64,000 nt of DNA from Erythrocercus mccallii. Lineage: Eukaryota; Chordata; Aves; Passeriformes; Dicruridae. The stretch is from contig VZRG01001476.1 of the NCBI GenBank assembly GCA_013397435.1, positions 1 to 64,000 on the forward strand, in the 5' to 3' direction. Both the position numbers and the translations under genes were made by a program. The notes below the pieces were generated by a model. It searched no databases and was not told the DNA's origin. It worked only from the letters and a program-made list of their open reading frames with translations. Positions within the stretch are counted from its first letter, which is position 1. Every line of letters starts with the position of its first letter. This document shows, in pieces, positions 1 through 12,031 of this stretch.

Positions 1-334
1 ATCATAAGGTTAATAATGGGCTTTTAAAAGTCCTATTTGTTATTTCATATTCGGAAAACGGGATATGAGACTCCTGAGAGTTGAAGGCAGTCAACACCAC
101 CAGTTGTTTGAAAAGATCAATAAAATTCCTTCCTATGTTTCAGATTTACTAGACCAGTTTGCCAGATTTGTGTTGGACTCTTTCCTCTGATAATAGTATT
201 TGACATTTAAAAGAGAAGTCTGCTGTTTCTCTCCTACAGTGAAACACTAAGTCAGTTTCTGTGTGTCTGCGATCTAAGGCCTGTGCTGATTTACAATGCT
301 TTGGATGATAATTAATTATCTATTTGTCCTTCAG
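1..334 (+). other. TECPR1: TECPR1 intron, 3' part
   Basis: I see no coding exon here. The stretch is AT-rich and ends in a pyrimidine-rich acceptor (cttcag, 329-334). The N-terminal half of TECPR1 must lie to the left of the window. Confidence 0.75.
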
Positions 335-852
335 TGCTGGCTGTTTCTTTACTGATGATATTCAGAACCAAACAAGCGCGGTCATTCAGGGTGATGCAGA
401 TCCTTCCTCTGATACAGAGCTCCCCGGCGTGCCCACGAGCCCTGCCAGCACTGCCCTGCTGGGAGCTGCAGCTGCTGGGAATGGCCCAGCCAGCCAGGCT
501 GAAACATCTGCACAGCTGACTGTGGATCCTCTGCACTCTGAGCAAGGAGAAGCCACTGCTGCTTCAGCTAGTAATGAGAAAGATAACCTTGAAATGAATA
601 AATCTCCTGGAAACCCAAATCCTTCTGCAGAACTGCAGTGGATAAACATTGACTTGAAGGAGGCTCAGAAGCATCCAGTGCTCTCTGTCAGCAGCTTTGC
701 AGACACATCCAGCCTTTCTTCCCTGGGCGCATTCTCGGTGGGAGCTGAAGACCAGTACGGAGCCGATGAGCACCCACTGTGGGCCTGGGTGTCTGGGGGA
801 GGCTGTCTGGTAGATCTGCACAGCCCACTGAAGTGGTTCACTGCTCCATCAG
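335..852 (+). CDS. TECPR1: TECPR1 exon, variable linker and start of the pre-AIR segment
   Basis: The exon opens with the last base of a split codon and ends one base into a Gly codon (donor gtactg). It encodes AGCFFTDD, a low-complexity Ser/Thr/Ala region, then NIDLKEAQK and WAWVSGGGCLVD, which are conserved in vertebrate TECPR1. Confidence 0.92.
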
Positions 853-3800
853 GTACTGGCCAGTCACCACAGCACACCCCAGTTCAGTCACAGCTCAATA
901 TGCTCTTTAAGAAAAATGTTGGTTTGTTTTTTCTGAGCAAAGCCATGGTGCAAAACTTGTGCTAACCCACTTTCTCTTACTGCAGTTTGCTAAGAGGTTC
1001 ATGTCTGAGCATACTGCTGCAGTATTTAGCTGTAGAACACTTTGGACTTGAGATAAATAAGTGTAAAAGTGTTATTTTTTCTTGAGTTCCTGTAGATCCT
1101 GTGCTGGATCTACATCTCATTTTTAATTGTATTGAAACTGCAGCTTTGGGCAAAACACATAATATCACTGAGCAGTAACAGAAAGGAGCGAAAAGGGCTC
1201 TCTTGGGAGGTGCAGATGCTGGCAATAACTGTCTCACTCTGTCATTCCTACCGAAATGGGTAAAATAAACCATGAACTGTGGCATTCCAGTATTTAACAG
1301 TCTAACTCGTGATGCAGTATATTATCTAATTATCTTGCAGTTCAGTGACAAAACTCTTACTTTTACAAGGTTATGGCTTTAAAAGATTCCATATAATCAT
1401 CTAGTAATCCTATTTCTATGCATCATTTAAAATGTTTGGCTGTAATACACTGATTCCAAATTATAATCATTATAAAAATGGTGCTAAGAGGCTTGATCCA
1501 GTCTGGTGTTCAAAGCAGAACAGTGTTTTACCTTTCACAGAGCTGTACTCAAAGCTCACTGGAGTTTATTAGGTTTGGTTCTGTCCCAGGTTTGTCATCA
1601 TCTGTGCAGTCTCTGTCCCTGTCCATCACTCCTGCACAGACAGCAGCATGGAGGAAGCAGATTTTTCAGCAGCTCAGTGAAAGGACAAAGCGGGAGCTGG
1701 AGAATTTCAGGCACTATGAGCAGGCTATTGAGCAGGTAAGCAGTGAGGACATTTATCTCTTCTCTTCTAAACACATCTGGGAATCAATAATACATTTCTG
1801 ACATACTGATTTGAGCTTACTGTCAGCTTTATATTCTTGCCCTTATTTCTGTCTATGACAACTTTCCTGGATTATTAATGTCTGAGCTCCCTGTGGGAAA
1901 TTAACAGCTTGTCAAACATGGAGCAGCAGTATTCATCTAAAAGCATTATCAGATAGTTTTATTTAGGAAGCAACAAAGCATTGGTCAGCATTATTTGGGT
2001 ACTGTGAGACCTCAAAACCTCAGAGAAATGGTTGCAACAGCAGAACATTGTATGAATTATTTCATCACAAGATGAGGCATCTTAATTGAAACAGTGACTC
2101 AAGTAGGTGAGCTTCCCTCTCTGTGGCCATTAGGACTAATTTAACTTGCGTAAATACATGATGCAAACGTCAATGGCAGCACATAAATAGCAGCAGTTTT
2201 GTTTGATGTTCCCTTTGTTATGACTCTTTGGCCTTTTTCAGATTCATTCATATTTTTGGTCCCTTCACTGCTAATTGCCAAATGACATCTGGAATTATTT
2301 GATTAAAAACACTTGGAGTCCAGGGGTTTAATCAAGTTTAAAAAAACTATGTCAAAAGCCTTTAAACTCCAAACAGCTTGTGTTATAACAGGAGCAAACT
2401 TGAGTCAATTACTACCTGTGTGCTACTGCATTCTTGCAAGGGAAAAATGTTACTGCTGTTGTACATGTGCTACTTCAGTATCTTTTTATCCACTTTTACG
2501 AGTTTTCATACTCTGGTACACTCTGTATGGGAATGTGTGATACAGGTATATGAATGCATGATGAAGTGTGATACAGATTACCTGCAGCAGAGACAACTTC
2601 TGGTCACAAAAATACCATTTGGGACTCGTGCAGTTTCTTTATTCCTGTAATTTTGTGTTTGCCTTGCAGTCAGTTTGGGTTAAAACTGGAGCCTTGCAGT
2701 GGTGGAGGAACTGGAAGCCTCATAAGTGGATGGACGTTCGAGTTGCACTGGAGCAGTTCACTGGGAGCGATGGGATGCGTGACAGCATCTTGTTCATCTA
2801 TTACATGTACCATGAGGAGAAAAAGGTGTGCTCAGCTGCAGACCCCTGGGAGAGCTGCTTTTGGACAAGGGAAGCCTCTGAAAGGGAAGCAGTTTCTTTA
2901 AAGGAGGCAAATTATGGCACGCTACTGTTCTGAGGTTTGGGAACCAATTCAAAGGTAACCCCAGCTACCAGCAAACTGCAGGCTTTTCTGAGCTGTGTTA
3001 ATGCTGTGCCAGAAATACCCAATCACAAACCACTCACATTGCTTAAACCATCAGTTCTACACTAATTAGGAACTCTTCTGGAAGTTCAAAGCATTCTTGA
3101 TTGTGAAGAGCCCGACTTAGCTGAACAGGGTCTTCCCAAGTAGGGCTAATGCCTGCCGGCAATAGGAATCAGAGGTAGGGCAAGGCTGGAAATTGAGTCC
3201 CATTCTCTCTGTGCCAAGAATTGATTCTTTGCTGTCCTTGGCAGGAATACCTTGTTTGTAGACCTGAAGTGTGAAAATGCTGGCTCTGTGGAAGGTTTGC
3301 TTTAGTCACAGGTGTTTTTCTCTTGTTTCAGTACATCCACGTGTTCCTGAATGAAGTGACCATTATAGTTGAAGTGCTAAATGAAGCCAAGCACTCCTTT
3401 GCACTGTACACACCTGAGAGGACAAAGCAGCGATGGCCAATCCGCCTGGCAGCTGCAACAGAGCAAGAAATGCATGACTGGGTAATTCTGGGCATCTCTC
3501 ATTTCAAGCTGGCAATATCTGCAATAAAATATGGAAGCCAGTCTCTGAAATGTCAGCATTACATTTAAACTCTTGAGGCTACTCATCTGTTTTTTAAGTT
3601 TAGGTACTTAAACCATCTGATCAAACTTATTTAGAGGCACCTGAGGCTGGTTATCTCCTCTGAAGTCTGCTGGTGCTGCTGGTGCTGCAGTTATCTACAG
3701 CAACACAAATATTGCTTTTCATTCTCTTGCTGTCTCTGGATATAGGTTAGGGTAGTAATCAGTTAGGAGTTAAGTTATTGTGTTCTTCTGCACTGGTAGA

Positions 3801-6800
3801 AGAACGATTCTCTGTTGTCATTGTTGCAGAGAGTCTTTTGTACAGGCAGACAGGCATAAATACACTGGACCAGGGGCAAACCAGAGAGATGCTTCATCTT
3901 CATCAGCTCCTGCAAACCACAGTGGTTCCAGTGGTTGTATAATAATTTCTGAACCACTGAATTCTAGTGCCTTTTGAGAAACAGCTGCAAATTCACTTTG
4001 CTGATTTGCAAGAATATGCAGAGGTAAAATTTTGTTTTACAGTACTGAGCATCTCTATGGGATTTTTTGTTCTTGCTGTAAATGGAAGCTTTTTTTGCTT
4101 CTTGTTTTGTAGCTGTCTTTGCTGAACATGTCTTGCTGTGAAAGCAGACGGATTCAAGGCCCTCCTTCTCACCATGCCATTTGGTCAGTTACTTGTAAAG
4201 GAGACATCTTTGTTAGTGAGCCAAGTCCTGAGCTGGAGGCCGGACCCCAGCTGATGCCGTGTGATCAAATGTAAGAGGCTTCTGGAGCTGTTCTTTCTGC
4301 ATGGGACGCCATCCAGCAAAGAATGTCCTGTCAGTTCAGTGGCTTTGATGGGCACTTGGAGTGTGCAGTACAGTGTAGATGTCTCTCTCTGACAGGGTTA
4401 AGGGCTGCCCTCCTACTCATGATTGCACATGAAGAAATTCACCAAATCGTATTTTAATTCTTAGATGCTGGAGACATCCTTGGGATTTCAAAAGCCTTTC
4501 TCACTGAGATCCCGTTTTTTGTAATTGCATCTTTAATGTCATAAGAGATAGCCTAAACTGAAAGTAAATCTAATCACTGAAATTGGAATATAATTTGAGC
4601 TTTCAGTTTTTTGTCTGAGTCAAGAAATCTGAAATTCTCAGTCCTCCATAGACACTGCAGTCCAGGAGCAGTTTCTCTACAGTTTTTATGACAACTGTGG
4701 CAACATGGTACTGCAAACCCTTCAAGCAGAACAATACCATCTGCTTTTTGATAGCTGTTCAGAGGGAAATGCTTTCAACTGGCAGCTGCTTTCACTTACA
4801 GGTTGCGCAGTGGTTGGACAAGTGAGCAGAGAAGGTTGCCTGTCCTGAAGATGACTGGGTTGTTGGTGGGGAGAGCACACATTCCTGAAGGATGTGGTGT
4901 TGAGTACAGTGTCCTTTTCCTGACAGGTTCTGGCGTCAGGTGGGAGGCCACCTGCGGCTGATAGAGAGCAACAGCCGGGGTGTGGTGTGGGGCATCGGCT
5001 ACGACCACACAGCCTGGGTTCACACTGGTGGATACGGAGGGGGCTTCATCCAAGGTACAGCTTGGGAGTGAGAAATACAATCAGCAGTGGCTGTTGGAAT
5101 TTAAAATGTCATGTCTTCAAGCTTTAGCTTGACTCTAATCCACATTGTTTATTCCTCACAGGACTGGCCAGTAGTGCTGATAACATTTATACACAGTCAG
5201 ATGTGAAATGTGTTTATATCTATGAGAACCAACGGTGGAACCCTGTCACTGGATACAGCAGCAGGTTATTTACTCAATTTATTGCATTCATTTACTTTAA
5301 TACTACTACTGTCAAATGAAACAAGGGCTTTGTTCTAGCTTTTTGGAAGAGTTATTACACTTAGTCTATCTTCAATCTCTTCCAACATTCATAGTCAACC
5401 TGTGATAGAAGGAGCCATGTTTCTCAATTTTCTAATTTGAAATTATCAATTCAAAATGTCATTATGGCAAAACATTATAGATGTGTGCTTTGTGATTGCT
5501 CAAAGTGTGCCTACTTGCAGTATCTTTCACTATTAAGGCCAGACAGAAAAGTTACTAGGATTTATATATCCCTATACATATTGTGCTAAATACGTTGTTG
5601 GGTCCTTGAATAGTGTATCTGAGCAAAAATATTGAAACATACATATCCATAAATATGAGACTCATGGTCTAGTTTTAAATGGTAGTGAGGACTATCACTC
5701 CATAGAGAAATACTTACATGGTCTCCAAGTTTGGTATAACTGGAAGAATTGTACAGATGTGTTCCCACTGTGCTCATCACTCACATGATATTTCTAAATA
5801 CAGAGATTAATGATGGCAGTGTTTTGTGTGTGAAAGCAGGAAGAGCTACAAAAAGGCTTTTCTTCCCTCGCCTTTTAAACTCCCTGTTGTAAATGACCTT
5901 CCATTCCTTGTGCACTATTCCACCACCACAGAGGTCTGCCCACAGACAGATACATGTGGAGTGATGCCTCTGGCCTGCAGGAATGTACAAAGACCAACAC
6001 CAAGCCTCCTTCTCCGCAGTGGTCTTGGGTAAGTTTTGTCTTACAATTTTTTTTACAAAGAAGTCCAGGCTTAGCAAGTAGGATACAAGACTTGAGCTCA
6101 ATGGAGCCAGATCTTCTTCTGGGCTTTGTTGTAAAATTTAACCTTGTTTTACCCATTCATGACTAGCAATAATCTTCCATAGTCAAAAGAATGTTAAACA
6201 TTGAGTGGGTTTTTTTGTTTACCATGACTTAGATACTTTTCAGCTGAATTAAAAAGATTTGGGAACCTCTGCATGTATTTCAAATGATAGAAGGTTTCTA
6301 GCAAGTCATTGCTCTCCAAAAGGTGGAGTAAATAGAAGAAGATGTGCTTATGATAGATTAGGTGTTGATTGTTATTCCCAGTGTCCCTGTTTGCCCACAG
6401 GTCTCGGATTGGTACATTGACTTCAGCCCGGCAGGCGGCACGGACCGGGAGGGCTGGCAGTATGCAGCTGACTTCCCAGCGTAAGGATATTCCTCTTTTA
6501 CCAAATCCCAGACTCCAGTCCACACTCCTTCTCATTTCTGGTTTGCACATTAACTGCCCTTTGACAGGGACATAACACTGCCTCATTTCCTCCCTTTTTG
6601 TGGGCACGCTAATATTTGCAGGGAGGGAGGGCAGCAAGGTGAGCTTGACAAACTGTCACTTGAATGATTTTAAAATCAGCAGGTGAGCAGATGGAGGCAG
6701 TGTTCTCAGGCTAGAGATGCTCTGACATCCTCATGAACATTGTTTAAATCTGTTTTGGTAGGTCCTACCATGGCCACAAGACAATGAAAGACTTTGTCCG

Positions 6801-9800
6801 ACGGAGGCGCTGGGCAAGGTGAGGAACCTCAGTATAAATAAGTTTTGAACTTGAATGCTAATTGCTCAATAAGTCTGCTTAAGTTATGAGGTGAAAAGTC
6901 TTGTCACCTAATCAACAAAAGAAAAAGTAAAGAAACCTGAAATAAATAACCCAGCAGAGAAACTGATGGCCTTTAGAATTATGTAAATAAATTTAAGTCT
7001 TTATGGGTGGTTACCCGATTGGGTTTCTGTAGATAAAAGACAGTTCTCTAGATCAGATTTTCCTTATGGTAAATGATTAAGGAGTAGTAAACACTGGGTA
7101 TATCAGTACATATTAAGTCACTTGTAACTGCTGGTAATAGGCCTTTTATATTAATAGTTTTAACTTACAAATTCCACATGCTCAGTGCTGGGCCACAGAT
7201 AGTCCAACCCCATTTCAGTCAGAGGAGATGTCCAGGTGAAACCCAGAAAACAGCAAACTGCCACTATATTCTATAAGGTGGGGAAATCTGTGCATTCCCT
7301 GTTTTTCCAACTTTTCTATGCTTTCTAAACTAGAGCATCTAATTGCTGTGCTAATTAATGTCTGTGAACTTAGACACTGCTGGGTTTGGTATTGATGCTA
7401 CAAAGTATTTAGCCCCTTGTACAAAAAGCTGTGAAGTGAGGTTCTGAAGCATTCAAAAGTGTTATTTCATGATATGCAGCTAAACAAACCAAATAAATCA
7501 AAATGGTGATTTGAAATAAAATAAGCAACGTGAGAAATACCTTCTAGTCTAAACACTTCATCTTCTTTTAACTACTGATTGAAAACTGGACACAAATAGG
7601 GAACTGCTCAGGGTTAGATCTGTTTTTTCAGAACTGGAAAACAGAGGAATGTCCTCATTTTTTTATGACATGAGCGGTGTCTTAAAATTATTGTGGTGAT
7701 GGTAGAGCCTAACATAATTTCCCTGATCAACAGCACTACTTTGGTGCAATTTCTACAGAAAACATACACAAAGTCCCAGCATGACTTATCAAGTCTGTCC
7801 TTTAGAGCTGCTTTACCTCTGCCTACCTCAAGAAGCTACATAACCTTTTTAACAAACCAAAAAAGAATTGTGAAGTTATTCCTTTAACCAAGACAGAGGA
7901 AGGAATGAGCTGGGTGTGGAGTTCTCTCTGCAGTTTATTATCCTGCTGTTGCCCAGTGTGTCTGAGAGAGCTATGGAGCAGAGTAGCACCAGTTGCAGAC
8001 TTCTTGGGTGGTCTTGGTTTTATAAAGTAACTTTTAAAAAAAGCAACAGAACCTTTGAGAAATCAGTATTACACTTCAAAACCTGATGCAAAACATGATT
8101 GATTGTTAAAAACCTCTTTCAAATTAAAAATACTAATATAGAATGAAAAGCACTGCCTAATGAAAAGACTTTAGGACTGGAAGTCAACAATAGACTGGGA
8201 AACCAATTCAGTTATAGAAAGTATATACTTCTGACAGGTTTGGGTTTTTTCTGCTTCAGAAAATGTAAGATAGTCACCAATGGGCCATGGCTGGAAGTGC
8301 CTCCTGTTACCCTGTGGGACATCTCCATAATTCCCAGTTCAGATGCAGATGATGAAGAAGCAGTAGCACTGTGGGCAATCAGTGACAAAGGAGACGTGCT
8401 CTGCAGGCTTGGAGTGACACAGCAAAATCCAGCTGTAAGGCTCCCTGTTTGTTTCTACTGCTTATTGATATATTTAATGTAATATGCAAGTATATACAAT
8501 CACACAGGGCCCTCTCTCAAAGCACCTTGTTGTTTTTCATCCCTTTGTGTCCCAGATTTGGAAGTCCCTGTCCATCAGCTGCAGCACAGTTTGCTGCCCA
8601 CGTTCCTTTTAATAGTGCTTCTCTTGCATAATCTACCTGAGCTTGTGTCACATCATCTGCAGGAGCCTCTCTCAGCTCCTGGCCATCTTCTCCTGAAGCA
8701 TTTTACTTCCACTTTCTGCAATGGCTCCTCAGTTCTTCTTGTTTTGTTTGTTTATTTGTTGAAATTGTTGACACCAGGTGTATCCCACTTAAAGGAATGG
8801 ATGAGGAATAGACTTTGTGAAGCATGGTCCCAGTCTGCCTCTTGATACCAGTAGGATAAAACCAGGAAAGCATCTAAGAAAACACTTTCATAGAATTTGG
8901 GGAAAAAAACACAAGAAATTGAAAAATATTTAAGAATTTTTTTCCTTCCTGATCTGTAAGGCAGTGCAGCAGTGAGAACTGGAATACTGTGTTTGAAATA
9001 TGAAATCCTGTATCAGTTGATTTTTGTGAGGAATTAAAAAAAAACCAAGAATGTTCTAGTCCAGCTGTCCAGAGAATGTCAATGCATAAAGTGCAGTGAT
9101 TTTAATAGAAAAGGCCCTTCATTGTTCAATTCAGTTATTTTCAAAGAGTTGTATACCCAAATATCTTTGAGGATCAGCAACCTCATTTCTGTTCAGTTGT
9201 AAAGTTATGCAAGATTTATTCTCCAGGTTTTTTCTCATTTGGTAATAATCAACAATATTTTGTCATGGAGGTTTTAACCACTGCTTCACAATTCCCATGA
9301 TTTGTCAGGGAACATCCTGGCTGCATGTGGGAACAGATCAGCCCTTCATTTCCATCTCCATTGGAGCATTTTACCAAGTGTGGGCTATTGCTAGAGATGG
9401 TTCTGCCTTCTACAGGGGTTCAGTGTCTCCAAACAAACCTGCAGGTAAGAACTTGTACTTTATCTTTTGCTCTACTTCACTTCTATATCTGAAAAAGTGC
9501 CATCTGTTTCCCAGAGGTCTTTCCCATGGCTGTGCAAAACAGTGTATACAAATAATACAATATTTACAGCAGTTAATTTGCCATTCACTTGCGTAATTTA
9601 AAGTGTTCATTTGTAAAAAAAAATCTGTTAAAAATATGAAGTGTGATGTCATTTACAGCTTTCCTGCACAACAACGTATTTCATCTGCAGACATTTCCAT
9701 GCCTAATTCAGTTTTTTCAATGCTTAACTCAAGATTTGTGACCTTTAGGTGACTGTTGGTACCATATCCCTTCACCTCAAAAACAGAAGTTAAAGCAAGT

Positions 9801-12031
9801 CTCAGTAGGACGAACATCTGTGTTTGTCTTGGATAAAAATGGTAAGGATTTAAAAAACTATAAGTCAGTGCTACAAGAAATACCTCAGTCTATACCAGAC
9901 TGATTTAGAAAGGAGAGGCTAAGTTAGAACTGGACAGATGATTACTGGTGCTCCAAAGGGAGTAATATTTCATATTGAAGGATTTGCAGTAGCAGTGCAT
10001 TTAAGTACTGCTTTTGAAGGCTTGGTTGTTGTTACATCTGACAGTGTCTGGGTAACAACAATCCAGCATCTGTGCTCTGTGGGGGGAAGACACAGATGAA
10101 TGTCAGAGAATTGCATGGCCGGGTTTTGTCTGGAATCCTGCTCCAAAACAGATAAATCATGAAGCATCTTTTGTACAAGAAACAAGCCTTTAACACCAGA
10201 TTCAGAAACCTTCATCTCATTTGCTTTTGTTTCTAGTGCACAGGTCCTTGTATGAACACTTTTTCCCAAGAAGTTTTACAAAACAGAGTATTTGCTATTT
10301 TTTTAAACAATAACTATAGAAATACAAATTCCAAAGTGGGAACTTCATTTTGTCCATCTCTGTAACCCATTAGCCAAAACTGCCTTTCCCCAGAACACAG
10401 AAAGAATTAATTCCTGATTTATGTTGTTTACAGCACTTCAGACAAGCAGCCATGCTGGGCTGTAACCAGCACTCTTTGTTTTACAGGCAATCTTTGGTAC
10501 AGGCAGGGTATCACACCCAGCTACCCACAAGGATCTACCTGGGATCATGTTTCAAATAATATCCGTAAAATGTCTGTAGGACCCCTGGACCAGGTGGGTA
10601 TTAAGCTTCCTTGTGTTAGTTCCTTGTCTTACAATTAAGCTTCCTTGTATTCATTAGTTTATTAAAAAATTATGTAGAACATACTTTAGTAATTAAATGT
10701 TCTTCAGCCTTAGTTTTGTTTAACTTCATTGCACAAAATGTTGGTCTAAATGCTGGAATCTGATAGCAAGAGAAAAAATCATACCAATGAAATAGTGATG
10801 CAGCCAAGCCCTCTGCTGCAAAATAGCCTCATTAATTTTTTTTCCCATTTTTTTTAACAAGGCTATCTATTTTAACAAGGCTTTTTATATATTTAATCTC
10901 TTTCCTGCCAAGTCTTATCTGGCAATGTTTTAATTATAACACTGCTCTAGAGTTTGTTTGGGCGTCTCTGCCTAAATTAGATCATTTCCAGCCTATTGAA
11001 GAACAAGACTGATTTTTGAAAGGGGTCAGACAGAGATTTCACATCTGGGAAGAGCAGCACATTTTACTGCCTCTTTCTGCTTCCTTGAGGTGTGGGTGAT
11101 AGCTGACAAAGTGCAGGGCAGCCACAGCCTGAGCTGTGGGACTGTCTGCCACCGGACCGGTGTCCAGCCCCTGGAACCTAAAGGCCTCTCCTGGGATTAT
11201 GGAATTGGGGTAAGTGCTGGGGGCACAGAACTGCCTAAAGTTGTACATCCCAATCTCTATGGGCTCCAGCTGGCCAGCATTGGAAAGCCTGGATATACCT
11301 GCAGGAAACTGACATTTTCCTTCAGGTTTAGGTTCCTTTTTGAAGTTATTATAAAGGGCTGTGCAATCATTGCTGGGAAGTTGTTTATTTGCATTTGCTA
11401 AGTATTCATTTTAAATAGGTAATTTAAAAGTTACAATGGAAAAACTAATGGACTAAGAGCCACTTTAAAAAAAGTGTGTTCCTTCCTAGTCTGCACGTTA
11501 TTATTCCTCATTGTTGCACCCTGTAATATTCTCAACACTTTGAGAAAGGCTATTTCAAGGTTTTGCCACCTTTTAAGCTTGATCCTACTAATCTCAATTC
11601 CCCATAATAAAAAACAATCCTCAAGTTTATCACCTCTATAACTCTCTGTCAGGGAGGTCTGCTGTGTTTTGTTTCATTTTACAAGGAGCCTTTTTTCTGA
11701 TTCATCCCAGAGCAGGATTACTTTCCTCATGAACAAACAGTATAAACTAGCAGTGCACATAAAGCATCACATCACATAGAGCACTGACAGGGTAATGTTT
11801 CTCCTTTTGAATTTCTGTATCCCTTTTTCACAGGGTGGGTGGGAGCACATTACAGTCAGAGGAAATGCAACAGAAGCATCTCGGGCTGCTGTGCCTGACA
11901 CCGCTGAGGAAAACCCGGCAGCATCGAAGGAGGGAGAAGATGAAAAGAGTAAAGGGAAAACAGAACACTCTAAGACCCCTCTGATGGTCAGTGAAAATCA
12001 AGAATTGGACAGAAATTCTGTTAACTGTTAA
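335..12031 (+). CDS. TECPR1: TECPR1, tectonin beta-propeller repeat-containing protein 1 (3' part, 16 coding exons)
   Basis: TECPR1 is a cytosolic scaffold that binds the ATG12-ATG5 conjugate and lipids (PI3P through its PH domain, sphingomyelin through DysF). It acts in autophagosome-lysosome fusion and in LC3 lipidation on damaged lysosomes (family knowledge). Sixteen exons join in frame to give about 806 C-terminal residues and a stop; the full protein is about 1165 residues in human, so roughly the first 360 are missing. In order I see a variable Ser/Thr-rich linker ending in the WVSGGGCLVD region, the ATG5-binding helix (AAWRKQIFQQL), a PH domain (WVKTGALQWW to the EMHDW helix), a DysF-N/DysF-C pair (ENQRWNPVTGY, RYMWSD, then WYIDF and FVRRRRWAR), and C-terminal tectonin repeats (VWAIARDGSAFYRG, NLWYRQGITPSYPQG). 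All junctions are GT/AG and all phases agree. The gene is convergent with BHLHA15. Identification rests on recalled family sequence. Confidence 0.96.
1590..1735 (+). CDS. TECPR1: TECPR1 exon, ATG5-interacting region
   Basis: Acceptor tcccag and donor gtaagc flank the exon. It encodes SLSITPAQTAAW and the amphipathic helix RKQIFQQLSERTK, which corresponds to the segment known to bind ATG5. The exon ends in phase 0. Confidence 0.95.
2670..2825 (+). CDS. TECPR1: TECPR1 exon, first half of PH domain
   Basis: The exon has 52 whole codons between ttgcag and gtgtgc. It starts SVWVKTGALQWW and ends YHEEKK, the first strands of the PH domain. Confidence 0.95.
3332..3481 (+). CDS. TECPR1: TECPR1 exon, second half of PH domain
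   Basis: The exon has 50 whole codons from YIHVFLNEV to EQEMHDW. The last part (RLAAATEQEMHDW) is the C-terminal PH helix. Donor gtaatt. Confidence 0.95.
4113..4270 (+). CDS. TECPR1: TECPR1 exon, PH exit and first downstream tectonin repeat
   Basis: It encodes LSLLNMSCCESRR, then AIWSVTCKGDIFVSEPSP, a tectonin-type blade. It ends after two bases of a Met codon (donor gtaaga). Confidence 0.93.
4927..5054 (+). CDS. TECPR1: TECPR1 exon, blade with WGIGYDHTAW
   Basis: Acceptor tgacag completes the split Met codon. It encodes FWRQVGGHLR and GVVWGIGYDHTAW. It ends in phase 1 with donor gtacag. Confidence 0.95.
5162..5264 (+). CDS. TECPR1: TECPR1 exon, start of second DysF domain
   Basis: It encodes SDVKCVYIYENQRW and NPVTGYSS, the DysF-N opening. 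The donor is an atypical gttatt, but the reading frame into the next exon (SRGLPTDRYMW) requires this junction. Confidence 0.9.
5932..6028 (+). CDS. TECPR1: TECPR1 exon, DysF-N core
   Basis: It encodes RGLPTDRYMWSDASGLQ to PQWSW. Donor gtaagt. The start at 5932, not 5934, is fixed by the split Arg codon. Confidence 0.93.
6401..6480 (+). CDS. TECPR1: TECPR1 exon, DysF-C
   Basis: Acceptor cccacag. It encodes VSDWYIDFSPAGGTD and EGWQYAADFPA. Donor gtaagg in phase 2. Confidence 0.94.
6762..6818 (+). CDS. TECPR1: TECPR1 exon, end of DysF-C
   Basis: This 57-nt exon encodes SYHGHKTMKDFVRRRRWA plus a split Arg, the basic DysF-C signature. Donor gtgagg. Confidence 0.93.
8260..8434 (+). CDS. TECPR1: TECPR1 exon, tectonin repeat
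   Basis: It encodes KCKIVTNGPWLEVPP and ALWAISDKGDVLCRLG. It follows the largest TECPR1 intron in the window (6819-8259). Donor gtaagg. Confidence 0.94.
9309..9444 (+). CDS. TECPR1: TECPR1 exon, tectonin repeat
   Basis: It encodes GTSWLHVGTDQPF and VWAIARDGSAFYRGS, a full blade with the Trp-x5-Gly-x5-RxG pattern. Donor gtaaga. Confidence 0.95.
9749..9841 (+). CDS. TECPR1: TECPR1 exon, tectonin repeat
   Basis: It encodes DCWYHIPSPQKQKL and VSVGRTSVFVLDKN. Phases 1 to 1; donor gtaagg. Confidence 0.94.
10487..10593 (+). CDS. TECPR1: TECPR1 exon, tectonin repeat
   Basis: It encodes NLWYRQGITPSYPQG and MSVGPLDQ. Acceptor tttacag, donor gtgggt. Confidence 0.95.
11090..11209 (+). CDS. TECPR1: TECPR1 exon, tectonin repeat
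   Basis: It encodes VWVIADKVQGSHSLSCG and the TVCHRTGVQP segment, ending WDYGIG. The acceptor (ccttgag) is weaker than its neighbours; the donor gtaagt is perfect. Confidence 0.94.
11834..12031 (+). CDS. TECPR1: TECPR1 terminal coding exon
   Basis: Acceptor tttcacag. It encodes GGWEHITVRGNATEAS and then a low-complexity Glu/Lys/Ser tail ending NSVNC before TAA (12029-12031). The tail is not conserved in detail, but the C-terminal Cys is typical. Confidence 0.94.
   Translation, partial: GGWEHITVRGNATEASRAAVPDTAEENPAASKEGEDEKSKGKTEHSKTPLMVSENQELDRNSVNC

Noticed and set aside
7180..7250. Possible CR1 fragment ('agtccaacccc')
   Set aside because: The match is too short and its flanks do not continue into CR1 text.
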